Shown one piece after another: positions 1 through 6,316 of a DNA stretch of 14,063 nt (positions are counted from its first letter, which is position 1; every line of letters begins with the position of its first letter). The notes under the pieces are model-generated. The model ran no database searches, was not told the DNA's origin, and was given only the letters and a program-made list of their open reading frames with translations. The translations under genes were made by a program, and so were the position numbers. Source of the DNA: Deltaproteobacteria bacterium. Its GTDB lineage: Bacteria; UBA10199; SPLOWO2-01-44-7. The stretch is taken from contig JACQMB010000079.1 in NCBI GenBank assembly GCA_016203765.1, forward strand, positions 1 through 14,063, written 5' to 3'.

Positions 1-22
1 CCATTGCTAATCTTAAACCGTC

Positions 23-577
23 ATGAACAAAAGAGAAATCAACGAACGGCTCAAAGAGCTGGGCCATATTTATGATCAGCTGAACGGTCCGGATTTGGAG
101 ATCGGCAGTTGTGGGGGAGCCGCTTTGATCCTGACGGACCTCGTTTCTCGAGTCACGAAAGACGTCGATCTTCTCTATCCCCTGACTTTGCCGCCCCAAT
201 TTACCAAAGCGGCTCAAATCGTCGCTCAAAATCAAGGGCTCCCGGCAAACTGGATCAATCAGGGTCCCAAGGATTTATTCACAATGGGGCTTCCCGAGAA
301 TTTTCAGCAAAGGGCGACAAAAAAGAGGTTCGGCAAAAAATTGACCGCCCATTTGGCGGGACGAAAAGACCAAATATTTTTTAAACTTTATGCGGCGGCC
401 GACAGGGCCGGTTATCACGTCGATGACCTCAAAAAGTTAAAACCCTCCGATAAGGAATTGACGGAAGCCGTGCGTTGGGTTCGAACCCATGACCCCTCCG
501 AAGGGTTTTTCGAAATTTTAATCAGCATGCTGGAGAAATTAGGTTATGAAACCGTTGCTCAAAAAATACGGCCATAA
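23..577 (+). CDS. DUF6036-like nucleotidyltransferase (AbiEii-like), first gene of a TA-like pair
   Basis: This is a 184-residue soluble protein with the look of a minimal nucleotidyltransferase fold. A Gly-Gly turn at residues 31-32 (SCGGAALIL) is followed by R-V-T-K-D-V-D-L-L, with Asp47 and Asp49 as the probable metal-binding DxD pair. This GG...R.TkDvD layout is what I know from the DUF6036/AbiEii group, in which the nucleotidyltransferase acts as a toxin or as a modifier of a partner. The rest is helical and charged, with no signal peptide or membrane segment. The ATG at 23 is the first in frame. A -10-like TAATCT at 8-13 sits close to it and no Shine-Dalgarno is visible, but the -35 lies outside the window. 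The gene overlaps the next one by 32 nt, implying coupled translation. The fold is fairly sure. The toxin role is inference, and family assignment is from memory of motifs. Confidence 0.72.
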   Translation: MNKREINERLKELGHIYDQLNGPDLEIGSCGGAALILTDLVSRVTKDVDLLYPLTLPPQFTKAAQIVAQNQGLPANWINQGPKDLFTMGLPENFQQRATKKRFGKKLTAHLAGRKDQIFFKLYAAADRAGYHVDDLKKLKPSDKELTEAVRWVRTHDPSEGFFEILISMLEKLGYETVAQKIRP

Positions 578-1544
578 ATGGCTTCAAGTCATTCAGAATG
601 TCAGTTGGGCGCAGTGGAACCGGCTGGGCTTGATGGGTACCGGCGGTTCGAATCAATATTCCATCGATATTGAAGCCTCTTTGCTCCTTGCCGCTCCGGT
701 CATGGCATGGGATGGGCGTCTTTGGGAGGGAATCTATTCTTGGTTGGAAAGATACGAAACAATTGTGAATGGGGAACGGCTGGCGAATTTGATTCGCCGC
801 GGAGATGAGGGAACTTTGGCGCCCGTTTTGGGCGGCCTCATCAAGGCGGGGCCCTTTAAAACCTTAACATCCGTTTTAAAAACGTGTCGAAAATTGTCTG
901 CAAAAAATTGGGGGCCACCTGTCCAAAAACCGGCCAGATCCAAACTCGACGATCACCAAAATATTTTAAAAAACAATGCCGGAATCCGCTATCGCTATCT
1001 TTATGGAACATCCCTCAGGGCGGATATTCTCTATTTATTGTCCGTCAGTCACCGATGCAAAAAGAAACGCGATATGGATTATTTAACAACGGTGCGGCTG
1101 GCCGATGTTCATTTGGGCTGTGACCGTTCCACCGTCTATCGCCTGCAAAAAGATTTGGAAGAGGGGGACATTCTTGTTCCGCAACGGGAGCTGAAAAATC
1201 AGTACATTGTAACCTGGACCGTAAAGGATGATTCCGTTTTTTTTAAACAAAAAACCCCGGAGACGGGTCTCATCCGCTGGACCCGCATGAATGATCTTTT
1301 CTTTGACCTGTTCCAATTGATGGAAGATCTCAAGAAAATTTCCGATGAAACCGTGGCAAAATATCGCATAGCCAACTTCCTGGGTGAATATGTCGCTGAC
1401 CTTGCCGATCACGGTATTCAAGTGCCAAAACCCTACAGCAGAGCTCTGGGCCCTCCTTTGAAGGAGGATTCACTTAAAGATTTGGCGAAGACAACGACTC
1501 AAGCATTGCAGTCTTTTTACGATTTGATAGTTAAATCTACTTAA
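546..1544 (+). CDS. Winged-helix protein partnered with the upstream nucleotidyltransferase
   Basis: This is a 332-residue protein without a signal peptide or membrane segment. Residues 157-165 (LRADILYLL) open a helix, and residues 180-203 form a helix-turn-helix around LADVHLGCDRSTVYRLQKDL. The next segment (GDIL, then the strands to about 225) fits the wing. The N-terminal part, with IDIEASLLLAA at 40-50 and a tryptophan-rich stretch at 55-67, resembles proteins I recall encoded beside DUF6036 nucleotidyltransferases. A likely role is DNA-binding antitoxin and repressor of the pair, comparable in logic to AbiEi with AbiEii, although here the nucleotidyltransferase comes first. The start at 546 is supported by GGAG at 532-535, 10 nt upstream, inside the preceding gene. 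It is followed 7 nt later by the phosphodiesterase gene, so transcription may continue into it. The HTH is clear; the antitoxin role is inferred. Confidence 0.65.
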   Translation: MKPLLKKYGHKWLQVIQNVSWAQWNRLGLMGTGGSNQYSIDIEASLLLAAPVMAWDGRLWEGIYSWLERYETIVNGERLANLIRRGDEGTLAPVLGGLIKAGPFKTLTSVLKTCRKLSAKNWGPPVQKPARSKLDDHQNILKNNAGIRYRYLYGTSLRADILYLLSVSHRCKKKRDMDYLTTVRLADVHLGCDRSTVYRLQKDLEEGDILVPQRELKNQYIVTWTVKDDSVFFKQKTPETGLIRWTRMNDLFFDLFQLMEDLKKISDETVAKYRIANFLGEYVADLADHGIQVPKPYSRALGPPLKEDSLKDLAKTTTQALQSFYDLIVKST

Positions 1545-1551
1545 CTTTAGG

Positions 1552-2166
1552 ATGAAAATTTTTGCCCATCGCGGCGCTTCGATCGAAGCGCCGGACAACT
1601 CGCCGGAGGCGGTTCGGAAGGCCTTGGAAATCGGCGTGGATGGCATTGAAATCGATTGCCATCTCGGCCCGGAGGGGACTCCGGTGGCCAGCCATGATGA
1701 ACCGACCGCCGACGCCGTCCCCCTGGCCGAAATTTTAAAAATCATTCGGCCGACCCAAACGCCGGTGATTCTGGATTTCAAAACAGATCCCAAAAAAATA
1801 ATTCCCCTCTGTTTGGAAATTCTTTCTCCGGGGCAAATGCTCGCCTCTTCTTTTAAGCTGCGCCATTTATTTTGGTTGAAACAAAATCACCCCGGTTTGG
1901 CGCGAGGCTGGATTGCCGCCCCGCGCTCTTTTAGACTTGTTTGGCCGTCCATTTTTGGTAAATTGCTCCCCATTCGTTCGATCCACCCTTGTCTGGCCGG
2001 CCTCACGGTCGAACGGGTGAGACAATGGCAAAAGGCCGGCTGGAAGGTTTATGCCTGGGTGGCGAATACGGAGGAGGATTTCGGGAATTGTTTAACTTTG
2101 GGGGTGGATGGCATTTTTACCGATGATCCCCGAAGGGCAAAAGAATGGCTGACGACGAAAAACTAG
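1552..2166 (+). CDS. Glycerophosphodiester phosphodiesterase, short cytosolic type
   Basis: This is a 204-residue TIM-barrel phosphodiesterase of the GDPD family (UgpQ/GlpQ), which hydrolyses glycerophosphodiesters to glycerol 3-phosphate and an alcohol. The family signature is plain: H6-R7-G at the N-terminus, E33-I-D35 in GIEIDCHL, and H48-D49 in ASHDEP. The C-terminal VYAWVANTEED...GVDGIFTDDP is the usual closing strand of the barrel. There is no signal peptide, so it should act in the cytoplasm. It is shorter than the roughly 240-250 residues common in the family. The motif that normally reads L.IE.K is VILDFK, so an Asp replaces the usual metal-binding Glu. The ATG at 1552 follows the upstream stop by 7 nt, with only a short AGG before it. 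It overlaps the following RDD gene by 22 nt, suggesting co-translation and perhaps a shared link to membrane lipid turnover (inference). Confidence 0.9.
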   Translation: MKIFAHRGASIEAPDNSPEAVRKALEIGVDGIEIDCHLGPEGTPVASHDEPTADAVPLAEILKIIRPTQTPVILDFKTDPKKIIPLCLEILSPGQMLASSFKLRHLFWLKQNHPGLARGWIAAPRSFRLVWPSIFGKLLPIRSIHPCLAGLTVERVRQWQKAGWKVYAWVANTEEDFGNCLTLGVDGIFTDDPRRAKEWLTTKN

Positions 2167-3713
2167 AAGAAACGGAGATGGCCTTCGACAAGGAGATCGA
2201 GGAGGCCCTGGAGGAAAACACGCCCCTCCCCTCTTTTGAGAAAAGCGGCTGGGAGACGGATGCGCCGGCACAAAGAGCGGTGCCGGACGAGGAGGAACCG
2301 ACCCCCCTTCCCCCAACCGGCCTCAACATCGGTCACCTGAGAGACCGGGCCGCCGCCGCCCTTTTCGATATTTTACTCCTCGGTTATCTCTATGCCGGCG
2401 GCGCCCTGGTCTATAACTTCATTGTCTGGCGTGAACTGTTGCGGCCCCTGCCATGGAGCGGGAACCACGGCTTCATTTTTCACTTATTGTTCGGTCTCCT
2501 CTTTTTCCTCTATTTTTTTATACAAGAGGGGGTCTTTTTTACCACCATCGGAAAACTGTTCGCCCGCCTCAGCGTGCGCGATACGATGGGGCGGCCCGCG
2601 GGGCTTTTGGCCGTGGCCGTTCGCAATCTCTTAAGACCGATCGATCTTCTGCTGGCGGGCCTCCCTCTCTGGTTTTTGCTGGAAAAATTTCCTCATCAAC
2701 AGCGGTTGGGCGATCTGGCTGCCGGCACCGTGGTGATGAAGCATTTTAAGCGCGCCCCCAAACGCCTGCCGGTGGCCGGTTACACCGCCTCGGCCAGCCT
2801 GCGCCTGATCGCCGGCATGATTGATCTTTGCTTTGCCCTCTTTTGGATAGGGGGGGTGGTTTTATTCGTCGATGACGCGGAGCCCCTGTTCAGCCTGATG
2901 GTCCTGGCCGCCGTCCCGGTTTTTTATCTTATCTGGCATCTGGTTTGGGAGGGGATGCTGCAAACCTCGCCGGGTCTCTGGATTTTTGGGCTAAAAATCG
3001 TCGGCGAAGACGGCTCCCCGATCGGTTTTACGCAGGGTTTCCTGCGCGCCCTGTTTCGCCTGTTCGACTCCAACCCTTTCGGCTGGGCTACTCTCTTCCT
3101 CTCCTCCAAAAATCAGCGTCCTTCCGATTTGGCGGCGGCCACCGTGGTGGTCCATGCCAAGCGGGCTTGGAACATATTTATTGCCTTGGGCGTTTCGTTG
3201 GGACTGATGGGGGGAATTTGGATAGCGGGCCTGACCAACCCTCACAACTTTCTGACCCCCTTCTTCAAACTCGATTTTCTTAAAAGCGCCTTTACCGTCC
3301 GGGTGGGGGGAATGGAGCAAACGCCCGAAGCGCGGGGCCGCGGTCTCTTTATTAAAAATCTGACTTTTCTGGAAGACGACCGGACCACGCCGCGCGAGGA
3401 GACGATTTTCAAGCCGGGCCAGCGCATTTTCTTTTCGTTTGACGCGACCGGTTTTACGGTCCGCGACAACGAGGCCTGGGTTCAGGAGGATTTGACGGTG
3501 CGCTACCCCAACCACTCGATCGGCTTCAAGCAGGAAACGATCGTCGATTTCCACCAGCGCCTCAAAAAGCCGGACCAGCCTCTGGAGATTGTCAACACCC
3601 TGATCCTTCCCGCCGACGCCAAACCCGGCTACTACACCCTGGTGATCAGCCTCCACGACAAACTCTCCGACCAACACCTGACGGAGCAACGCAGTTTCCG
3701 CGTGGCCCCTTAG
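2145..3713 (+). CDS. Tandem RDD-domain integral membrane protein with extracytoplasmic C-terminal domain
   Basis: This is a 522-residue membrane protein. Residues 1-60 are acidic and proline-rich, probably a disordered cytoplasmic tail. A first RDD domain spans about 64-200 (HLRDRAAAALFDILL to QRLGDLAAGTVVM). A second spans about 216-338 (SASLRLIAGMIDLCFAL to QRPSDLAAATVVV). Both carry the RDD-family pattern of an Arg and Asp in the first helix and a (R)LGDLAAGTVV-type ending. Another membrane helix lies at about 343-362. The last roughly 160 residues are hydrophilic and beta-rich, with FKPGQRIFFSFDATGF and AKPGYYTLVISLHDK, and look like a folded domain on the far side of the membrane. The function of RDD proteins is mostly unknown, with ion exchange reported for some. 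AAGGG at about 2132-2136 precedes the ATG inside the phosphodiesterase gene. The TAG stop at 3711-3713 lies at the junction with the palindromic element. Confidence 0.88.
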   Translation: MADDEKLEETEMAFDKEIEEALEENTPLPSFEKSGWETDAPAQRAVPDEEEPTPLPPTGLNIGHLRDRAAAALFDILLLGYLYAGGALVYNFIVWRELLRPLPWSGNHGFIFHLLFGLLFFLYFFIQEGVFFTTIGKLFARLSVRDTMGRPAGLLAVAVRNLLRPIDLLLAGLPLWFLLEKFPHQQRLGDLAAGTVVMKHFKRAPKRLPVAGYTASASLRLIAGMIDLCFALFWIGGVVLFVDDAEPLFSLMVLAAVPVFYLIWHLVWEGMLQTSPGLWIFGLKIVGEDGSPIGFTQGFLRALFRLFDSNPFGWATLFLSSKNQRPSDLAAATVVVHAKRAWNIFIALGVSLGLMGGIWIAGLTNPHNFLTPFFKLDFLKSAFTVRVGGMEQTPEARGRGLFIKNLTFLEDDRTTPREETIFKPGQRIFFSFDATGFTVRDNEAWVQEDLTVRYPNHSIGFKQETIVDFHQRLKKPDQPLEIVNTLILPADAKPGYYTLVISLHDKLSDQHLTEQRSFRVAP

Positions 3714-3856
3714 AGCCTATCCTAAAACCGTCGTGAGCGGCCCAAGGGCAAGGCGGGCCGGGGTCCCCAAAACCGCAGCGTACACGGAAGTACGCGAGGA
3801 TTTTGGGGTGGCCCAACGCAGCCATTGGGCCGCGCAACAGGTTTTAGGATAGGCTC
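3713..3856. repeat. 144-bp palindromic MITE-like element flanked by TTA direct repeats
   Basis: The two ends are perfect inverted repeats: AGAGCCTATCCTAAAACC at 3712-3729 and its reverse complement at 3840-3857. Inside, further complementary blocks follow in order with small indels: GCGGCCCAA(g/t)GGC, then GGGCC, then CCCCAAAA. The centre is GCGTAC-ACGGAA-GTACGC at 3779-3796. The whole unit can fold as one long interrupted hairpin. It is flanked by TTA at 3710-3712 and 3857-3859, which fits a 3-bp target duplication. There is no reading frame for a transposase, so it would be non-autonomous if mobile. It lies directly after the RDD gene and could also act as a bidirectional transcription barrier. 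The structure is seen directly; mobility is inferred. Confidence 0.8.
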
Positions 3857-3930
3857 TTAAACATCAACAAGTAGCGGATACTTATTGTGAAAAGCAACTT
3901 TGGGGGTTTCCAGGGTCGATAACTATAAAG

Positions 3931-3946
3931 GGATCGAGGTCGATCC
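3931..3946. promoter_or_regulatory. Inverted repeat, possible operator ahead of the transglycosylase gene
   Basis: GGATCGA at 3931-3937 and TCGATCC at 3940-3946 form a perfect 7-bp inverted repeat with a GG spacer. It begins directly after a -10-like TATAAA at 3924-3929, and a further TCGAT copy lies just upstream at 3917-3921. The position next to a possible promoter suggests a repressor site for the gene starting at 3997. No cognate regulator is identifiable nearby. Confidence 0.35.
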
Positions 3947-3955
3947 ACGTCTCGG

Positions 3956-3984
3956 TTGTGGCCGGGCCTCAAATCCCCTATAAT
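3956..3984 (+). promoter_or_regulatory. Possible promoter of the lytic transglycosylase gene
   Basis: TTGTGG at 3956-3961 and a perfect TATAAT at 3979-3984 are spaced by 17 nt. The -10 ends 12 nt before the ATG at 3997, so transcription would start about 6 nt before the start codon and cut into the Shine-Dalgarno AAAGGAGAG at 3986-3994. That conflict lowers confidence. An alternative is TTGGGG (3900-3905) with TATAAA (3924-3929), which would leave a normal leader. Confidence 0.4.
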
Positions 3985-3996
3985 AAAAGGAGAGCT

Positions 3997-4647
3997 ATGG
4001 ACAAACGGGTTGGAATCACAAAACTGGGCGCCCTCTTTCCCAAGGCGGTGGAAAAGCATAAAGAGGTCCAAAAAAGAGACCGCTCCTTTAGTGAAACCCT
4101 GAAAAGCCAGGGCAAGGGAGATGCAAAAGCCCTCCCCCGTTTCCCAGCCGAAAAGGCCCGCGCCAAAACCATCACCACCGCGCAGGCCCAAAGACTGGCC
4201 CGCTACGCGCCGTTGATCAAAGAATCGGCCGCCAAACACCAGGTCCCCGTTGAATTGATCTGCGGGGTGATTTTGCAGGAATCGAACGCGAACCCGCGCA
4301 CCGTTTCGCACGCCGGGGCCAAAGGCCTGATGCAGTTGATACCGGACACGGCCCGGCGTTTCGGCGTTCGCAATTCTTTTGACCCGGCCCAAAACATTGA
4401 GGGGGGAACCCGCTACCTGCGCTTTTTGCTTGACCGTTATGACGGCAACGTTGAACTGACGCTGGCCGCCTACAACGCCGGCGAAAAAAACGTGGAAAAA
4501 CACGGCCTGCGCATCCCGCCCTTTCGCGAAACCCAAAATTACGTCCCGAATGTTTTGGGTTATGCCCGCACGATGATTGAGATGCTCCGCGTCCAGCCCC
4601 CCGCCACCCCTCCATCCACTTTGGCGATGCGGGGCAAGATGGCTTAG
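3997..4647 (+). CDS. Lytic transglycosylase (SLT domain) without a visible signal peptide
   Basis: This is a 216-residue protein. The C-terminal 150 residues form an SLT/goose-lysozyme-type domain that cleaves the MurNAc-GlcNAc bond of peptidoglycan. The catalytic Glu is E95 in VILQESNANP. It is followed by the family motifs A-G-A-K-G-L-M-Q-L-I-P (106-116), a GG-T-RYL stretch (136-141) and LAAYNAGE (156-163). Residues 1-65 are basic and polar, with no hydrophobic signal or lipobox, unlike most periplasmic family members. This start was chosen because AAAGGAGAG lies just upstream. A GTG at 3958 in the same frame has no such site and would not supply a signal peptide either. The stop codon overlaps that of the convergent PIN gene by 2 nt. 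The domain call is firm. How the enzyme reaches the periplasm is unclear. Confidence 0.93.
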   Translation: MDKRVGITKLGALFPKAVEKHKEVQKRDRSFSETLKSQGKGDAKALPRFPAEKARAKTITTAQAQRLARYAPLIKESAAKHQVPVELICGVILQESNANPRTVSHAGAKGLMQLIPDTARRFGVRNSFDPAQNIEGGTRYLRFLLDRYDGNVELTLAAYNAGEKNVEKHGLRIPPFRETQNYVPNVLGYARTMIEMLRVQPPATPPSTLAMRGKMA

Positions 4648-5099
4648 CCAGGATACACGCGAATCGCAGGGACCTTCTGAAAATCCTTGTCAAAGGTCAC
4701 AAAGTTGACCTTGGGAACCTGCTTCAGGAAAAAGATAAAGAGGGCATCGTGAAAATTGAAACATCCCTGGTGATCAATCAGGATGCGCATCACCTGCGGA
4801 ATATGTTTTGGCATCAGTTCGTATAAACAGATGATCGGCAGACCAGTGATCGTTTTTTTAAACCGGTCTACGAACATTTTTAACTTCTTTCCTTCCCCGC
4901 GTTCTTCACACCGCCTCGCCAAAACACTCAAAACCTCATTGATGAGGACATCGCTCAAAAAAACCTGCGCCTCGTCATTGAGAATGGCCGAAAGGACCTG
5001 CCCGGCCTTGGAGTGATAGACATCTTTCTCATCCAGCAAGGCGATCGCAAAGTTGGAGTCAAAGACGAACTGCTCCTTATTCGAAGTAGGCATCGGCAT
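4644..5099 (-). CDS. vapC: PIN-domain ribonuclease toxin of a VapBC module
   Basis: With the start at 5099 this is a 151-residue PIN-domain protein, the family of Mg2+-dependent RNases that form VapC toxins. The expected acidic residues are present: Asp14 in FVFDSN, Glu55 in LINEV, Asp118 in FHDAL and Asp137 in TFDKDF. No signal peptide or membrane segment is seen. The start is uncertain. ATG codons at 5099, 5093 and 5111 are all in frame and lie inside the end of the antitoxin gene, so the toxin is probably translated by coupling. A TTG at 5129 would also be possible but is less likely. The partner is the ribbon-helix-helix gene just upstream, whose 3' end it overlaps by 23 nt. Convergent with the transglycosylase gene, with no space for a terminator. 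RNA target unknown. Confidence 0.88.
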   Translation of the reverse strand: MPMPTSNKEQFVFDSNFAIALLDEKDVYHSKAGQVLSAILNDEAQVFLSDVLINEVLSVLARRCEERGEGKKLKMFVDRFKKTITGLPIICLYELMPKHIPQVMRILIDHQGCFNFHDALFIFFLKQVPKVNFVTFDKDFQKVPAIRVYPG

Positions 5100-5316
5100 C
5101 TTTAACGGCATCACCCCCCAGGGAGACAATCCCTACCATGCCCTTAAGGCGTCTCTTTTGGGTTTTCCGGGAAGGGGGTGAGGGAAATTCCTCTTTCTGA
5201 AAAAATTTCCTGATCAGGGCCGCAATAAAACCCGTTTTTTTATAACCGCTTTCTTTGCAGTAGCGGTCCAGCTTCTGCGCCAGGCCGGGATCCAGACGCA
5301 ATGTAAAGACGCTCAT
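5077..5316 (-). CDS. vapB: Ribbon-helix-helix (CopG-type) antitoxin of the VapBC module
   Basis: This is a 79-residue protein. The N-terminal 45 residues match a ribbon-helix-helix fold: strand SVFTLRLDP, helix GLAQKLDRYCKESG, turn, then the second helix KTGFIAALIRKFF. The basic linker after it leads to a short C-terminal tail (GMVGIVSLGGDAVKDAD) of the kind that wraps a PIN toxin. The start at 5316 is fixed by a strong AGGAGG at 5324-5329, 7 nt upstream. A more upstream in-frame GTG at 5337 would fall inside the operator and has no ribosome site. The gene should repress its own promoter by binding the palindrome at 5329-5346, with the toxin as co-repressor. This regulation is standard for VapBC and inferred here from the operator position. 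Confidence 0.85.
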   Translation of the reverse strand: MSVFTLRLDPGLAQKLDRYCKESGYKKTGFIAALIRKFFQKEEFPSPPSRKTQKRRLKGMVGIVSLGGDAVKDADAYFE

Positions 5317-5328
5317 CTTGGCACCTCC

Positions 5329-5346
5329 TGATACCAAATGGTATCA
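5329..5346. promoter_or_regulatory. Operator palindrome of the vapBC promoter
   Basis: TGATACCAAATGGTATCA is an 18-bp site with perfect 8-bp arms around a central AA. It covers the predicted -10 hexamer (5338-5343) and ends at the first base of the vapB ribosome binding site. Size and position fit binding by a ribbon-helix-helix dimer pair that blocks RNA polymerase. Confidence 0.75.
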
Positions 5347-5366
5347 AAAGGCGTCTGAAAAGACAA
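5338..5366 (-). promoter_or_regulatory. Predicted vapBC promoter
   Basis: On the minus strand TTGTCT (5366-5361) and TACCAT (5343-5338) are spaced by exactly 17 nt. The expected start of transcription near 5331 leaves a short leader that contains the AGGAGG site. The -10 lies inside the operator palindrome. Confidence 0.55.
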
Positions 5367-5386
5367 GCCCTTGTTTGAGGGTTTGA

Positions 5387-6307
5387 TTATTCAACTCTGC
5401 CGGTGACCGGATTGAAATCGTCACAAGTGCCTGACAGATCCGATGTGTCCGGCCCTTCCCAGTTACCCATGTCGTTTTGAATAGAGGTATCGGCGGCACA
5501 CGCCGGATCAAGCTCCAAATCTTCGAGGAATGCCGCCATAAAGGTTTCAAGATCGGTCGTCGACGCGGCACACCCTGCGGCGAGGGCATTCGTGGCTCGC
5601 GTCGATAGCGGATTGGTATCCAATCTTTGAATGAGTTCTCTGGCATTTTCCCTTTCCGCACTCGTGCAGACTTCAGTAGTGACCGGATTGAAATCGTCGG
5701 GGAGGAGCGTGCCGGGATATTGGTCGTTGCCGCATTGTTCGGGGATGATCTCTTCCACCAACCCCTCCCCAAACGGTTCAAACTCATTAATGCCGCCACA
5801 TTCGGGAAACTTGCGGAGTCTCAACCAACAATCACAATAAACGGCTTCATCCCACCGGATACGCCCGTCCGCGAGTGCCTCGCGGATAACCGAGAAAGTC
5901 GTCTCTCCCGCTCCTTCAGATAAACCCAGTTCATCGGAGGCACTCACATTCTCAATGTCTCTTTGGCAATCGCTGACGGAAATATCAGGACGGCATCGAT
6001 GAACATTCCGGCAAATCACCCCAATCAACTTGTCCAAATTGGGCTCCGGACAACGGATGATGGGGCGTTCGCAACGATACTCACAAAAACTTTCCGCCGA
6101 TTCACTGTCCCAGCTAGAGGGGCAGGGTCTCGGTGCCCAATAGTTTCGCGACGTGCCGTCATAGCACCGCACCATGACCTGGCTGGACGAGGATCCCTCA
6201 CAACGCTGAGGAAACAAAGACTCCACCCCGCATCTGGCATAAACCAACAGCGAAGGAAGAAAAACGACGGACAACAAAACGACCAAGCCAATCGAAAATC
6301 TTTTCAT
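5387..6307 (-). CDS. Unrecognised cysteine-rich exported protein
   Basis: This is a 306-residue protein that I do not recognise. Residues 1-24 are a clear Sec signal peptide (MKRF, a hydrophobic core of about 17 residues, then VYA), with likely cleavage after Ala24. The mature part holds 18 cysteines, an even number, densest between residues 26 and 170 (for example FCEYRC and YCDCW). That suggests a disulfide-bonded periplasmic or surface protein. No lipobox is seen because the residue at the cleavage site is Arg. The motif DDFNPVT occurs at 204-210 and again at 296-302, near the C-terminus. The start at 6307 has no Shine-Dalgarno. The predicted -10 ends only 9 nt before the ATG, and its promoter spacer contains a run of 14 G. 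Expression may therefore vary by tract length (inference). The neighbours give no functional clue. Confidence 0.8.
   Translation of the reverse strand: MKRFSIGLVVLLSVVFLPSLLVYARCGVESLFPQRCEGSSSSQVMVRCYDGTSRNYWAPRPCPSSWDSESAESFCEYRCERPIIRCPEPNLDKLIGVICRNVHRCRPDISVSDCQRDIENVSASDELGLSEGAGETTFSVIREALADGRIRWDEAVYCDCWLRLRKFPECGGINEFEPFGEGLVEEIIPEQCGNDQYPGTLLPDDFNPVTTEVCTSAERENARELIQRLDTNPLSTRATNALAAGCAASTTDLETFMAAFLEDLELDPACAADTSIQNDMGNWEGPDTSDLSGTCDDFNPVTGRVE
5403..5422. repeat. 20-bp direct repeat, copy 1 (in the cysteine-rich gene)
   Basis: GTGACCGGATTGAAATCGTC here is identical to positions 5679-5698. The copies are 276 nt apart, a multiple of three, and encode the same DDFNPVT in the same frame. 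Confidence 0.9.
5679..5698. repeat. 20-bp direct repeat, copy 2 (in the cysteine-rich gene)
   Basis: Identical to 5403-5422. Encodes residues 204-210 (DDFNPVT). Recombination between the copies would remove 92 codons and keep the frame. Confidence 0.9.
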
Positions 6308-6316
6308 GTAAAAGCA

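Noticed and set aside
2991..3689. Long minus-strand open frame opposite the RDD gene
   Set aside because: The plus-strand frame has clear RDD motifs and membrane helices; the opposite frame is an antisense by-product of codon bias.
3844..4536. Long open frame opposite the lytic transglycosylase gene
   Set aside because: It is a mirror of a clearly coding gene, its composition is Gly/Arg/Phe-biased, and it has no family-like motif.
5349..5385. Possible intrinsic terminator after the exported protein gene (GTCT-gaaa-AGAC and CCCT...AGGG hairpins)
   Set aside because: The stems are only 4 bp and no convincing T-run follows on the minus strand.
5403..5698. CRISPR-like repeats
   Set aside because: There are only two copies, in frame inside a coding gene and encoding the same peptide.
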